A DNA stretch of 64,000 nt. Origin: Pristionchus mayeri (lineage: Eukaryota > Nematoda > Chromadorea > Rhabditida > Neodiplogasteridae). The stretch's first letter is position 1; every line of letters begins with the position of its first letter. The DNA lies in contig BTRK01000006.1 of the NCBI GenBank assembly GCA_036245805.1, positions 9,890,365 to 9,954,364 on the forward strand, in the 5' to 3' direction. The notes under the pieces are model-generated. The model was not told where the DNA came from and did no database searches. It saw only the letters and a list, made by a program, of their open reading frames with translations. The position numbers were made by a program, and so were the translations under genes. Shown in pieces: positions 24,807 to 35,736 of the stretch.

Positions 24807-25960
24807 ATTTCGATAAAGGAATACTGATGACGACTAGTCGATATAAATATTTTCCACAGTCTAAGTCGATCAAGCATCATCGAGGGTCAAGATGAGTACA
24901 ATGGTCGCCGACAATTAAATAATTGATATTAATTCGAGAAATCTGGCAGAGATTGTTCCAATCGTTTACATTCTTGAAATATTACTTCCTCGAAACATAC
25001 CTGATTTGCCCATGATAAGGATCTCAATAATTAATGATGAAGTAAGAGTGGCATCTGGATATAAATCGCATTATGCTGATTGTGCAGAGCATGACAGCAA
25101 AGATGACTCTAAATCTGTGTTTATTCAAGGGAAAATATGAGTGAAATAGGTTCGCTGCAGGCGTAAATTCGACAAAGTGAGATGAGATGAGTGCGCTTGC
25201 CAGTTCGCTGCCAGTTTTATCACTGATGAGTAAGAGCTCCCTTTTACTCTTGAGAGTAAACGATCTCTTTCTCTCTACCTGTTCACCTTGTGCATCACTC
25301 TACCTAATGAGAGAGTTTTCATGTACAAGTAAGTTACTCGCGAGAGAGGAAGTGAGTGAGAGAGATAGATGTAAAGATAGTGTGAGAGAGAAGAGAAAGA
25401 AAGAAAGAAATAAGTTCTCGAAATGAGAAATTTAGTGGTCAGTAATAGCCGATTCGACTCCTATCGAGTGAACGCGTGCGGCGATATAGTGAGTGGCTCT
25501 ATTTTTTATTATGTTTACTTTCAGAAAATTCTTATTTTTTGAAAACAAATAAGTTTTTTGTTGATGAGAATTTTCAGTGTGTTTAAAATATTAGGTTGTA
25601 TCACAGAGTGTCAATCATTGGATATTTCGGAAAATGTGAAAGATGAAGTTGTATTGAAACCAAACTCGGAAATCTGATGGATTTTGAATGACCATAGATC
25701 GACGATTATTTTTAGTGACTAATGTAGACATAGCTTAGGCACCGAACCGAGCTTTATGAATGAAAAATATGAAAACAAGAAGGGAACTGCAACTGTTAAC
25801 CATTAGAACTAATAAAATGAGGATAATTCCGATCATTGATTGCAGTAGAGTTCGTAATTCGGGTAATGGTATCTTCATTTCCCACAAACTCTCGACTGGT
25901 CGATGGCGAAAGAGTGGGGGAAAGGAAGAGGCGATTACCCTAATTGGGAACTACGTTGGA

Positions 25961-26037
25961 CCAGAACTGACGTCATGCCGCCTTTGATCTATCAAAGTTG
26001 GAATGGCGTTAAAGTTCTCATCAGACCTAGTGCCCCC
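25961..26037. repeat. GGCACTAG family mini-element
   Basis: Contains CTGACGTCATGCCGCCTTTGA on one side and AGTTCTCATCAGACCTAGTG on the other. One half is diverged (TTGGAATGGCGTTAAAG), so only one TGACGTCA remains. It lies upstream of the PGAP2-like gene. Confidence 0.65.
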
Positions 26038-26058
26038 TAAATGCGAGCTATTCATGCA

Positions 26059-26175
26059 GGTCATGTCAACCACCTCTTCTCTGAGACTACTCGATCATCA
26101 CTCTGCCGTATCCCTGCCATGCCCGTCTACAGTATCTCCCGAGCCGTTGTTCACCTTCACATCATCATTACTCGT
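26059..26175 (+). other. Exon-like conserved segment upstream of PGAP2-like gene
   Basis: Begins after ATGCAG and ends at ACTC before GTACGT. One frame (HLFSETTRSSLCRIPAMP...) is conserved in unit 1 (19,277-19,393, HLFSETTRSTLYRIPTLP...) with mostly conservative changes. Start and donor look like a real exon, but I cannot join it to the gene downstream. C-R-I-P-x-x-x-x-S-I-S faintly resembles the PGAP2 C-x-V-P-x-x-L-P-S-I-S motif, so it may be a relic exon of another copy. Confidence 0.35.
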
Positions 26176-26424
26176 ACGTGTCTGGTCGTTCTGTTTTGTC
26201 TAATCGACGAAGAGATAAAGTTGAGATAACATTTGAAAACAATGCAGATACCCTAGTGAATAGCGAGTAGCCGGAGGGCTACCTGCTTTTTGTGGTCGGG
26301 CTTCCGGACTTTTGCATCCTTGCAATACCGGCTACGTCCCGGCTACAAATGCAACGTAGCCAACCACAAAGCGCCGGTAGCCCAGCTGCTCTTAGATGAG
26401 AAGTCTCGATTCATCTATGCCATA

Positions 26425-28913
26425 ATGCAGAGAGAGGACGATATCTATTTTACGCAAAGTGCTGTCCAGGTGCGCATCTCACTGGCACTGCCACTCTCGG
26501 CTACCGTACTAGCAGCTGCCATTGCGATTGCGGTAGATCGACATCTGCTGTTCGACTATTTTTGGATGTGCGAGGTGGGTAAAATTTAATTATTGTTCTT
26601 CTCGAATCTCATTCAGAAGAAAGAGCGAATTCGAATCAAGGAAAACGGATCGCGTATAATGTGAACAAATTGACGTATGCACCCATGTGTAGAGACCGCA
26701 GGCTCCGCCCACTTAGGAGGAGAAAGAGGCGCGTCGAAATCTGGTTCTTGAAATGACGCAGCGAATACTTATCCAAAAATTATGGAAAAAATATTTTTGA
26801 GTACGTCTGACTAATGTCTATAAACGACAGGGTGCTCGTCATGCATTATCTAATCAGAAATATCTAAAAAAAGACCGATTTAGGGTTCATTATAGGAGAA
26901 TGAAAAGGTTCCGACGATAATTCTTAACACGGGCATGGTGCGATGGATAGTTCCTGATTTTAGGCGTCGATTGACACCGAGAACGTATTTTTTGGATTTT
27001 TTTCCGATTAATCATTTCATTTCAAAGATTCAAGAGCGTGCGCTAATTGAACTGCAAAGTGGCGGGCCTTCCTCTCCACTTTCTCGCTTGTAGAGACTCT
27101 CACCCGGCGTGTGCAGAGAGCGCGCGCTCTTGAGGACCTCTGCTGCCTTTCCTCTCATCCTCGAGCAAGCTCGACGCGAAGCTATGCTCAAACTTTTGGA
27201 GAAACAAGGCAGAGCGGGCTCCGCCCACTTCGGTCTCGTCCCGATTTCGACTCCCTTTCCGTTGTGACTCTTTCGAGGTGTTTTTGGGCCATAACTCGAG
27301 TCAACGATACGATATCTCCAAACGGCAAAAAGTATGGCCTTATTTAGCCTCAAAGGGATACATTAGACCCACAAATGACTATGCCAAAGCAATTCGGTCA
27401 CCCACCTTGCGGTCTCTACCCATGTGTTTCACTTTTTTCGTAAAATGACAATTAGCCATTGAAATGTGATAACTTGATCACATCTCTTCGAAATCAAATG
27501 CATGTAACGTTTTTTTTAAAACCTGGAACAGGCCAGGGTTGCCTCAGTTCTTCTGGGGCAACCCTGGCTAGTCCTGCTGCCCTCCTTCTCCCGTATGATC
27601 GATATTATTCATGCCGAACTTGAAATTGCATGAACACCGTGTGTTTCAAACAATTCTCAAAATGTATACTGGTCACCAATATTTAATGGCTTCCTTTTCT
27701 TGTGGATAAAAATAAATACTGAATCATAAGGTCCATCTGCCTGTCACTGATAGTTCTCCTTCAGACAGTCCTTCTGCCGTCTTTCTCCCGTATGATAAAT
27801 CTTCCTCTGGAGAGAACCTTCTGGAATCTACTGGTGCTCGCACACATCCCGCTACGGGTCCTTTCGCTCTTCTTGTATTGTAGGTATTTTTCATGGTTTC
27901 TTAATCAAGTATTCTACGTTGATTGTATTTTTAATGAAAAAATGTTAGTTTTTGTATAATGACTATCAAAATATTGGCAATTACAGACGCCAAGTTCTCC
28001 TCATCTTCGATCTCCCTTAATCGCTCCTTCCTCACCTCTCTTACCATGCTTATGTTTCTCATCGCTGGAACCCTCGACCTCACCTTCCTCTCTCTACTGA
28101 CTGTTGTTGGAGAGAGGGAGAGCGGAAGTAAGATTTCTCACTCTAATTCTAGGAGAACAAGCCAAAACAACAATAAAAACAATAACAATAACAACAATAA
28201 CAACAATAACAACAACAACAATACTTCCTTTCCCAGTCCTCCACATGGTCTTATTTATCTGCTTCATTCTCTCCACTGTCTCCTATATGTCAGCCCATCT
28301 ACTTCTGTCGATCAGATGTGGAGTTAGAGGAGCAAAAGAGGTCAGTGACTGCGAAAGTTGGAGCCATGTGCGCGTCAGAAGGTCACAGTTTTTGCTTATA
28401 TTTTGTGACTATTCTCATATTCTTCATCATTTACTGATTTAGAAATAATTCGAAGTGTTTAGAAATCATGCGAAACATAATATGATATCGGCAAAATATT
28501 AGAAAACGTTTCAAATAAGTCACAAATTGTAACGCATAATTTTGTCATCGCTATCATCTATCCCCCAGTTGTTCTCCGTCCGTCTTCGTCTCTTCCTCTT
28601 CTTCCTCCTCATCTTCTCCGTTCTCCTCCTCACGATATCCTTCTACCTCTTCCAGGAATACTGCGTAGCGCATTGTAAATTTACTTTTTTTTATTTTGTA
28701 AAACCATATTTCACCGCGAAATTTTTCTAACTTCCACATCTTCTTGTTAATCAAAATACATATTTTTATGTAATTTCCTCAATATTTCCAGCGTACAGTA
28801 CCTTCGCCTGCCTCGAGTACTGTACGATCGCGATGATATTGATCTACCACTCGACTGCTCTGATCGATCTCGATTTCACGATAAAAGTTGTGAATTTGGG
28901 AGCAGATGAATGA
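26425..28913 (+). CDS. PGAP2-like (FRAG1/DRAM/Sfk1 family) membrane protein
   Basis: Six exons: 26425-26574, 27765-27924, 27987-28127, 28237-28340, 28569-28674, 28792-28913. The frame closes at 260 residues, normal for PGAP2. Family features by position: a first membrane segment (LPLSATVLAAAIAIAVD), then a Cys before LLPSFSRMI (PGAP2 has C-x-V-P-x-x-LPSIS), FWNLLVLAHIPLR (WR..I.LH..PR), LDLTFLSLLTVV, LHMVLFICFILSTVSYM, and near the end YCVAHSYSTFACLEY with YHSTALIDLDF, matching the CEPGxYSxFAxxEY...FHxTAxxDF signature. Known role of the family: remodelling the lipid of GPI anchors in the Golgi; function here is inferred. The start is the first Met of the open frame, which continues upstream, so extra N-terminal sequence is possible. 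Intron 3 holds an AAC/AAT microsatellite. Confidence 0.75.
26590..27764. other. Long intron 1 of the PGAP2-like gene
   Basis: No coding evidence. It holds a GC-richer block (27,040-27,300) whose open frames on both strands are mirrored in the other arm but show no motif, and a hairpin around 27,536-27,572 (CCAGGGTTGCCTCAGTTC / GGGCAACCCTGGC). Confidence 0.5.
28163..28223. repeat. AAC/AAT microsatellite
   Basis: Uninterrupted mix of AAC and AAT triplets of about 60 bp inside intron 3 of the PGAP2-like gene. It is also present, inverted, near 41,848-41,905 in the right arm. Confidence 0.9.
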
Positions 28914-29318
28914 TTTTCATTGTTCAGTAATTGATTCGTATTTCCTTACTCAGCCTCCCAAAGTAAGTCGGCATGAATTCTCAATGATTTCCTTCTTTGA
29001 TCTCAAATCACTGGTTCTTTATTAATAATGTAACAAAACTTTGCATGATTTTTTTTCAAAAAAACCCATAGCCTTTTCATTGTTAACAGTTGCAATTGTA
29101 TAAACATTGAATTCAATGTATGTCGAATTCTCCTTCGTTCTTGTCATTTATTCGGTCAGTTATCACTCTGCTTATTCGTCTGCGTGTATTGGATCATAGA
29201 CGAAGCAGTGGCCAGTGATAGGTTTTCTATTAGCTAAAAAGATGTAAGAAAGGCTTTTGATGAACATGTATTTGAAGATGAATTACAATCGCAATTAAAA
29301 AGAAAGATAATGGTTTAA

Positions 29319-29683
29319 AGAAGGAGTGTCGGCAAAGTTACATTTTTGACGCTGTCATAACCAGAACCTAGACAATCATCCAACGATCATAGCGCGAGCT
29401 AAGAGGATAGGCAAAGGTCAATCGCATAGCTAAGTGGTAAAGCAGTCGCCGCGTAATCGGAAGGTTGCGGGTTCGAATCCCACCAGTTTTTGAAAAATCT
29501 TCTAGATATTTGAATTCCCGCACGTCCCTTCCCTTCAAGCCCTCCTTGCCTTTCTGCCAACTAACGATAACTCGGTTCAAAATAGAGATACGCATTTGAA
29601 ATTTTCAGAATCTCTTATGGTTGTACCAAGGTCGGTCATGGTTATGACAACGTCAAAATTGCAACTTTGCTGACAGTCCTTCT
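29319..29683. mobile_element. TTAA-flanked MITE carrying a tRNA-like sequence (left arm)
   Basis: A 365-bp element bounded by TTAA on both sides (29,315-29,318 and 29,684-29,687). Terminal inverted repeats of about 46 bp read AGAAGGAGTGTCGGCAAAG and TTGCTGACAGTCCTTCT. TTAA targets are typical of piggyBac-type transposons. There is no transposase, so it is non-autonomous. The core holds the tRNA-like segment at 29,420-29,490. Confidence 0.75.
29420..29490 (+). pseudogene. tRNA-like sequence (pol III boxes intact)
   Basis: Box A TAGCTAAGTGGT (29,427) and box B GGTTCGAATCC (29,470) match the internal pol III promoter consensus with normal spacing. The D arm and T arm partly fold, but the acceptor ends (AATCGCA and AGTTTTT) do not pair and the base before the putative CGT anticodon is G, not the invariant T. 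A tRNA relic or SINE-like head rather than a working tRNA gene. Its mirror is at 40,580-40,650. Confidence 0.6.
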
Positions 29684-30238
29684 TTAACTTGTATACAATA
29701 TCGAAGAATACAAAAGCGATCAACAAACTTAGAAAACAATCATTAGTTCAAATCATGTTTCTATAAGTAAATTCCGATAATGTTCATATTACCATTTCGC
29801 CTATTAAAACTACTTATAACTTCGATGGTATGGCTCCAAGTAAAATCGTGCACGATTTTAGCCTCAGCAGTGGAAATGGCCAACGAAATTTTCTTTTTGC
29901 CCTTAAAGTCCACGGCCTGGGAGGGGATTTATCGTACATCTTTACGAATTTACATTTAAAAAATTCTCAGATATTGAATGTAATATAAAAAATGTTCATT
30001 ATTGATAACATAACGTACGGATGATAAAGATCGGGCTTCCTGAAGCGGCATTTTGAAGCCAATATTCCTGAGATCGAGAGAGTGGCAATTTTTACTTTTT
30101 TTTTACAAGTTCACGCAATCTTCGAAAAGGGAAATGATCTTTGTGTTTTTTGCTACTTTGAATTATTATTGTGCCTACAATTTCGGCCAATTTGTGCAGA
30201 AGATTAGCTGAAAAAAGAAGCGAAGCTGATGATATAAT

Positions 30239-31048
30239 TATGATCAATTATAATTAGAGATATATGTATGATCAATTATAATTAGAGATATATGTATGAT
30301 CAATTATAATTAGAGATATATGTATGATCAATTATAATTAGAGATATATGTATGATCAATTATAATTAGAGATATATGTATGATCAATTATAATTAGAGA
30401 TATATGTATGATCAATTATAATTAGAGATATATGTATGATCAATTATAATTAGAGATATATGTATGATCAATTATAATTAGAGATATATGTATGATCAAT
30501 TATAATTAGAGATATATGTATGATCAATTATAATTAGAGATATATGTATGATCAATTATAATTAGAGATATATGTATGATCAATTATAATTAGAGATATA
30601 TGTATGATCAATTATAATTAGAGATATATGTATGATCAATTATAATTAGAGATATATGTATGATCAATTATAATTAGAGATATATGTATGATCAATTATA
30701 ATTAGAGATATATGTATGATCACTTATAATTAGAGATATATGTATGATCACTTATAATTAGAGATATATGTATGATCAATTATAATTAGAGATATATGTA
30801 TGATCAATTATAATTAGAGATATATGTATGATCAATTATAATTAGAGATATATGTATGATCAATTATAATTAGAGATATATGTATGATCAATTATAATTA
30901 GAGATATATGCATGATCAATTATACTTAGATATATATGTATGATCAATTATAATTAGAGATATATGTATGATCAATTATACTTAGATATATATGTATGAT
31001 CAATTATACTTAGATATATATGTATGATCAATTATAATTAGAGATATA
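30239..31048. repeat. 28-bp satellite, 29 copies
   Basis: Unit TATGATCAATTATAATTAGA + GATATATG, 28 full copies and one partial copy ending at 31,048. Copies are nearly identical, with rare variants (CACTTATAATT, CTTAGATAT). Each unit contains the short palindrome TGATCA and is almost pure A+T. The other palindrome arm has only 3 copies (39,744-39,832). Confidence 0.97.
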
Positions 31049-31181
31049 ATTATGAAGGGAGAAAAACTTGTTTCGAGGAAACAACAAACTGTAAGCAAAA
31101 ATTGAATCGCGGATTCCTAGACGTAGACTGTCCGTTTGAGAGCATTCAATTATTTGAAGCAAAAATTGATCGCTGGAAATA

Positions 31182-32088
31182 TTGGGTGTTCCAAAAGTTC
31201 GATGAATTTTTTTTCGAAGGAACTTAAACTCCGTCGTATTGATTGTACATCCCGAATGATAACACTGTTTAATAGAGTAAGCGTTACACAATCACATGAT
31301 CCATGGAATTTGCATCAGCTGCTCCCCTATTTTTAAGAAACTTTTAAATAAAGGGTACTTTTATTTCCCATAATCACTTTTTCGTCTTTAATTTTTTCCT
31401 GAACGGGAACGCAAATGGTTGACGCCTCTAACTAACTAGTTTTATAATACATGATCCCACAATTATTTCAGCGTACTGTATGTGCGTCATTGATTTGTGT
31501 TTTATGAGTGTTTGCATTCGTTACTGATCATACTCAAACGGAACAACTACGGTTCTTTCTTTGCGCGATCAAATCGAAACCCAATTTGAATAAGCGCTAA
31601 TTGGGGATATTTATGGGTACTCCATATTACTTTGTAGGCAGAACATTTTACGATCTTGGAAGGAAATATAATGAGAGTAATTTGTTTGAGTATGAAATTT
31701 CATCGAAAAAGTGGAAAGTATGAACGGTGAAATTTTAAATTTTTTTATTGTTGAAGGCACAGAAGTAGGCCAAGTTCTTTCTGATTTAGCATACATATTA
31801 AGCTATGCGTGCACGATAAAACTGCGAAGAAACTAAGAAGTTCTCATTAAGAAGAAGCCGTACATAAATAAAACAATTTAGGCGAAAACGTTATTTTGGG
31901 CCACTCCAGTACTCATTACATAAACTTTTGTCATAAACAAGGGAGAGCAGCTGATTTAAATTCCTTCGTTATTGTGATAGGGGAATGATCGCTCTATTCA
32001 ATAGTGTTAGCATTTCGAATGCACAATCAATACGGCGGAGTTTACGTTCATACGCAACAAAATTCATCGAACTTTTGGAACACCCCAA
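31182..32088. mobile_element. Mariner-type MITE (left arm)
   Basis: About 0.9 kb between TA dinucleotides with terminal inverted repeats of about 110 bp, starting TTGGGTGTTCCAAAAGTTCG and ending with the complement CTTTTGGAACACCCCAA. The TIR style and TA target are those of Tc1/mariner elements. The open frames inside carry no DDE motif. Mirror copy at 38,706-39,612. Confidence 0.75.
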
Positions 32089-32099
32089 TAGTTCACGTC

Positions 32100-33430
32100 A
32101 TGGATCAAGTAATTTATTCGTATTATTGACTGACTTTGATACGCTTGGTTCTTGTATTTCGAAAAAGAGATTGATAATTGTTTTTCCATTCACAAAATTG
32201 AGAAATAGAGCCATAAGGGATTGTGGTAGCGGGCAAAGGTGTACTCTTTGGAGTTTTACATGGTGCAAGAGAGGAGTGATTCGAGTCAAAAACACATCTG
32301 CATCAGAAAAACTCATGGAAGTTCTCACTTTGCAACGCTGCATTGGCATCCTTTAAGAGACCGGATCGGTAAGAATGGACCACCCCCCGGACACGATTCC
32401 TTAGGAATGAGATCCAGGCGGCCACACTGTATGTGTGTGGTCCCCTTGGCCTCAAGTATCACATAGCACCACCAAATACCTGCTTCGGTCTTTGAGGCGT
32501 CAATTATTGGGTCGGAAAGTTGAAAAATCGAAATTTCATATTTCCTAAACGCGATAAGAGAGGCTCAAAATCTCTTCAGCATTGCACTAGGTATTGTCAA
32601 TAACGAAAAATAAATAATTGAAATCGATTCCAACTCGACTGTAAAATAGATTTCGTACCCAAAAATTTCGGTTTTTCTGCTCTAACTTTTGAATTTTACA
32701 ATAGCGCACATTCTAACTATGCTTACATTGTAGCCCAATGAATTCTGCTTCGAATGGTACCAAAGTGAATTCACACCGACGTTCCCGCCATTGTCTCCCA
32801 GAGCGAAATTTCCTTCGCTTTCCTACCGAAATTGAGCTATTGCCACAAAATGCAAACTCAGATAAATACAAATTGTTTAAAATGATGCTACAAGAACGTA
32901 TACGCATAAATAAGAACTAAAAGCCAGGGTTTGCTTTATTTTGAAAAACTCGATTTTCACACCCTCGACTGGTGCTCAATTTGCACGTTCAAACCTTAGA
33001 AATTTCAGTTTTCGTGAGGCCTGCACTACATGTAAGTTGAAGTAGGCCAGTCATATGTCAAGATAATGTAAACCAAATATCTATAGAAATTTGTTTGCCC
33101 AACAAATTTCCGCCCGAAAAATGAGAAATCGATGGTGGTGACGAAAATTTTTGATCAGATTTTCAAGCATTTGGACTATAGTTAGTCAAGTTATCCCAAT
33201 CCAAATTATCCCAATCGTGCAAAAAAATTCATAAAAAAGCTCTTTAAAAAAGTTTTTGAAAAAATGTGTTTCACATCTTCGATTTTAGGCTACATGGTGA
33301 AAATTTGCAAATATTACATCGCATATCCAGGCTGAGTTGGATATATCGAAAGTAGAGCTTCGTATGAGCTATTTTTAAAATAAGTCTCTTCAGAGTATCA
33401 CTAGATTCCGCTGATTCGTTCTTTCGAATT
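32100..33430. other. No recognised gene
   Basis: AT-rich. Several frames (for example at 32,713-32,907) are open in both palindrome arms, but only because the arms are near-identical. No splice-linked coding signal is seen. It may contain the missing 5' exons of the membrane protein gene that follows. Confidence 0.45.
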
Positions 33431-35060
33431 TAAGAGAACTCAACGCATATCTCATAATCGACGATTGCACTGCTGATACGTGCACTAATCTGGCAGTCAA
33501 AAGACATTCGGTCAGCTGTAAAAAAACAGATCCTCAATCAGAACCCCTGCCCGAGATGTGGTGAGTATTACAAGGGTTAGCAATTCGTGGTTTGAAAGAT
33601 CACTTATCATGAATGATAGCGAGGCAAGATCATTGCGAGAGTAGCGATATCACTCTAGCGATATCTCACTCTTTGATGCAATTCGAACTGCCCAAAGCAT
33701 AATAATATGAAAGAGCTATTTACTGAACCACCAAACTGTTCATTGAGGCTCAAATCGGAGGATACCTGGCAGAAGCTGGCCGCTGTTTCGTGCGATTCTG
33801 AAAAGAATTGGAAACTGGAGAATGGGTACGGGCTGAATAAATTTTGTACGTTTGATGATTGAGGCTAACTCAGGAGTGGAATTTTGACCACGCCCTCTAA
33901 TGGAATAACGATTCGTTGTGCGGCTGGAAACCCCGGTTAGAGAAATACTAGAGATCAACGATCAAAGATTACTTTCTATTTCGAAGGTCTTTGATCTCTG
34001 AACTCTGATCGTTATTCCAGTCTCGGCGAGTGCTCAGCGAGCTAGTCATGAGGCGAAAAAGGAGCAGCAGGAGGAGACATCGACACGTATGTTCACTCTA
34101 AAATGGGCGGATTCAGAAATCAAAGACCAATAATCAACGACCATCCCTTAATTCACATTTCTCTCCTTGTCATTTGGTATGGTCACTAAAGCTACGAAAC
34201 GCCCACGGTTGATGATGAAGGATCAAAGATCACTTCATTCCTTCCAGTCGTATGGGTGATCATCGCCGTACTCGGAATCATCGCCATTGCAGCCGTCGTG
34301 TTTGCAATCGTTAAATTTAGTTATTAATATTATAAAAATATGTTATGACATCACATTTGTTGATCTTTGATCTCTCATAAAGTTGCCTTTCCAGGCGTAC
34401 GCGCGCTACAAGCTCAAGAAGAATAAGGTGTGAAAATGAGGAGAGCGAAGATCAAAGATTACTTTAGGCTGGATTCGAGCCCGTGCCTCAGGATGCCAAT
34501 AGTGGATCGAGCAAATCAAATAGTCAATCGGACCTCAGAAAGGTGAGTGTAATATACATCTCACAAGATAATCAGCAAGATCGTAATTCATTCGGAAAAA
34601 AAGGCAAATTTGAGCTGATTCGCTCATGAGGCAGTGATTTTGATGAGTAAACCGACTACTTAGAGAATATATTTCGTATTGCTCGTTCCTCATTACACTC
34701 TCTAACTGCACAACTGGTTTAAAGAGTGTGCTAACTTTGGAGATGAATACCCGAATTTCGAACTTTTTTTTAGGTGGATCAGCCCGAGACCCTGTCCTCT
34801 CCTCCTCCTACCGTCTCCTCCCTGACACCCGCTGCTCCCGAGCCAACCCCCGAGGGAACCACCGGTAGATTACTGTAGACTAGGATGTAGATTACTGTAG
34901 ACTATTCGCAATACATATATTTGCAGTTGGACGATTTCTAAGATTTATCTTTGATCTTCCGCAAAATAAATGTTCAGGAGACACAATGGATCGTCTTAGT
35001 CAGCTGAAGTCTGAAGAATTGACGCCCAAGGTCCCCGCCATCCCTCCGACTCCCAATTGA
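33430..35060 (+). CDS. Single-pass membrane protein, Cys-rich ectodomain (5' end unresolved)
   Basis: Exons: (about 33430)-33560, about 33755-33845, 34021-34086, 34248-34309, 34395-34427, 34468-34542, 34774-34864, 34978-35060 (stop). Phases are continuous. The ectodomain has four cysteines in DCTADTCTNLAVKRHSVSC and a WQKLAAVSCDSEKNW block. Then comes a charged stretch (SHEAKKEQQEETST), one membrane segment (VWVIIAVLGIIAIAAVVFAI), a basic stop-transfer (YARYKLKKNK) and a cytoplasmic tail rich in Ser, Pro and Thr ending PAIPPTPN. I do not recognise the family. The first exon and signal peptide are not found. The second exon's acceptor (ATTGAG) is weak. The gene ends 150 bp from the palindrome spacer and faces its mirror twin tail to tail. 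Confidence 0.65.
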
Positions 35061-35211
35061 GAGAAATTTAAGGGATGAAGAAAAACAAGATAAAGCAGTA
35101 TATTTATGTGTCCTTTGTGTGACCAGGAATCAAAAGAACACGGGAAGTAGATGACATGAATATGAACAAATTCATTACAAATCCATCAACAAAACAACTC
35201 AACAATAGAAC

Positions 35212-35585
35212 AACTCAACAATTGCATAACCACTCTTTCTAAGATTCGGCAGCTGTTCTTATGCTCGGAAATCGATCGGGACATGAATGTTGCCTTACCA
35301 TTGACCGGCACTTCCAATGCATGAAAATATCGATTCCGCCTGTTTTATGATCTCAATCCGATTTATTGCATGAGAGTCAACGAAGTGCTTATTTTTAATT
35401 GTTTGGCGAGTGTATCGGCAGTAGCAGAGAAAACAATCACTTTGTTTTTCTCAGAACAATATTCTGGTTCCTTCCAGCATTACATATCTCCATTTGTAAT
35501 CCACCATTCATGACAGTAAATCTTTGAATTATGCCCTGTTTTTCAGATTTCAGGGAGCTACCCCAGAAAAAAACATGTCTTCAGG
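35212..35585. other. Spacer of palindrome 1
   Basis: 374 bp of non-palindromic sequence between the arms. The innermost paired bases are 35,211 and 35,586. There is no open frame of note. Both twin membrane-protein genes converge on it, so it would hold their downstream regions. Confidence 0.9.
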
Positions 35586-35736
35586 GTTCTATTGTTGAGT
35601 TGTTTTGTTGATGGATTTGTAATGAATTTGTTCATATTCATGTCATCTACTTCCCGTGTTCTTTTGATTCCTGGTCACACAAAGGACACATAAATATACT
35701 GCTTTATCTTGTTTTTCTTCATCCCTTAAATTTCTC

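Larger units (their letters stand above)
23491..35211 (+). repeat. Palindrome 1, left arm
   Basis: Reverse complement of 35,586-47,820. The outer edge is inside a channel-tail exon (ends ...GACCGAGGAC). Paired positions sum to about 70,797 near the centre, 70,070 outside the satellite and about 71,312 outside the mariner insertion, so two large indels explain most of the offset. Paired open frames are identical or differ by single residues. This arm carries 29 satellite copies and no mariner element. Confidence 0.95.

Noticed and set aside
27030..27353. Open frames of about 100 codons on both strands in a GC-richer block
   Set aside because: They overlap on opposite strands, lack splice context and motifs, and lie in an intron of the PGAP2-like gene; the mirror arm repeats them only through arm identity.
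28145..28327. Asn-rich (poly-N) protein segment
   Set aside because: It is translation of an AAC/AAT microsatellite inside an intron bounded by good splice sites that keep the PGAP2-like frame.
29420..29490. Functional tRNA-Thr(CGT)
   Set aside because: Acceptor arms do not pair, T33 is missing and the anticodon stem is poor; only the promoter boxes and T loop are convincing.
30239..31048. CRISPR-like regular array
   Set aside because: The 28-bp units are directly contiguous with no spacers, in a eukaryotic context; it is a simple satellite.
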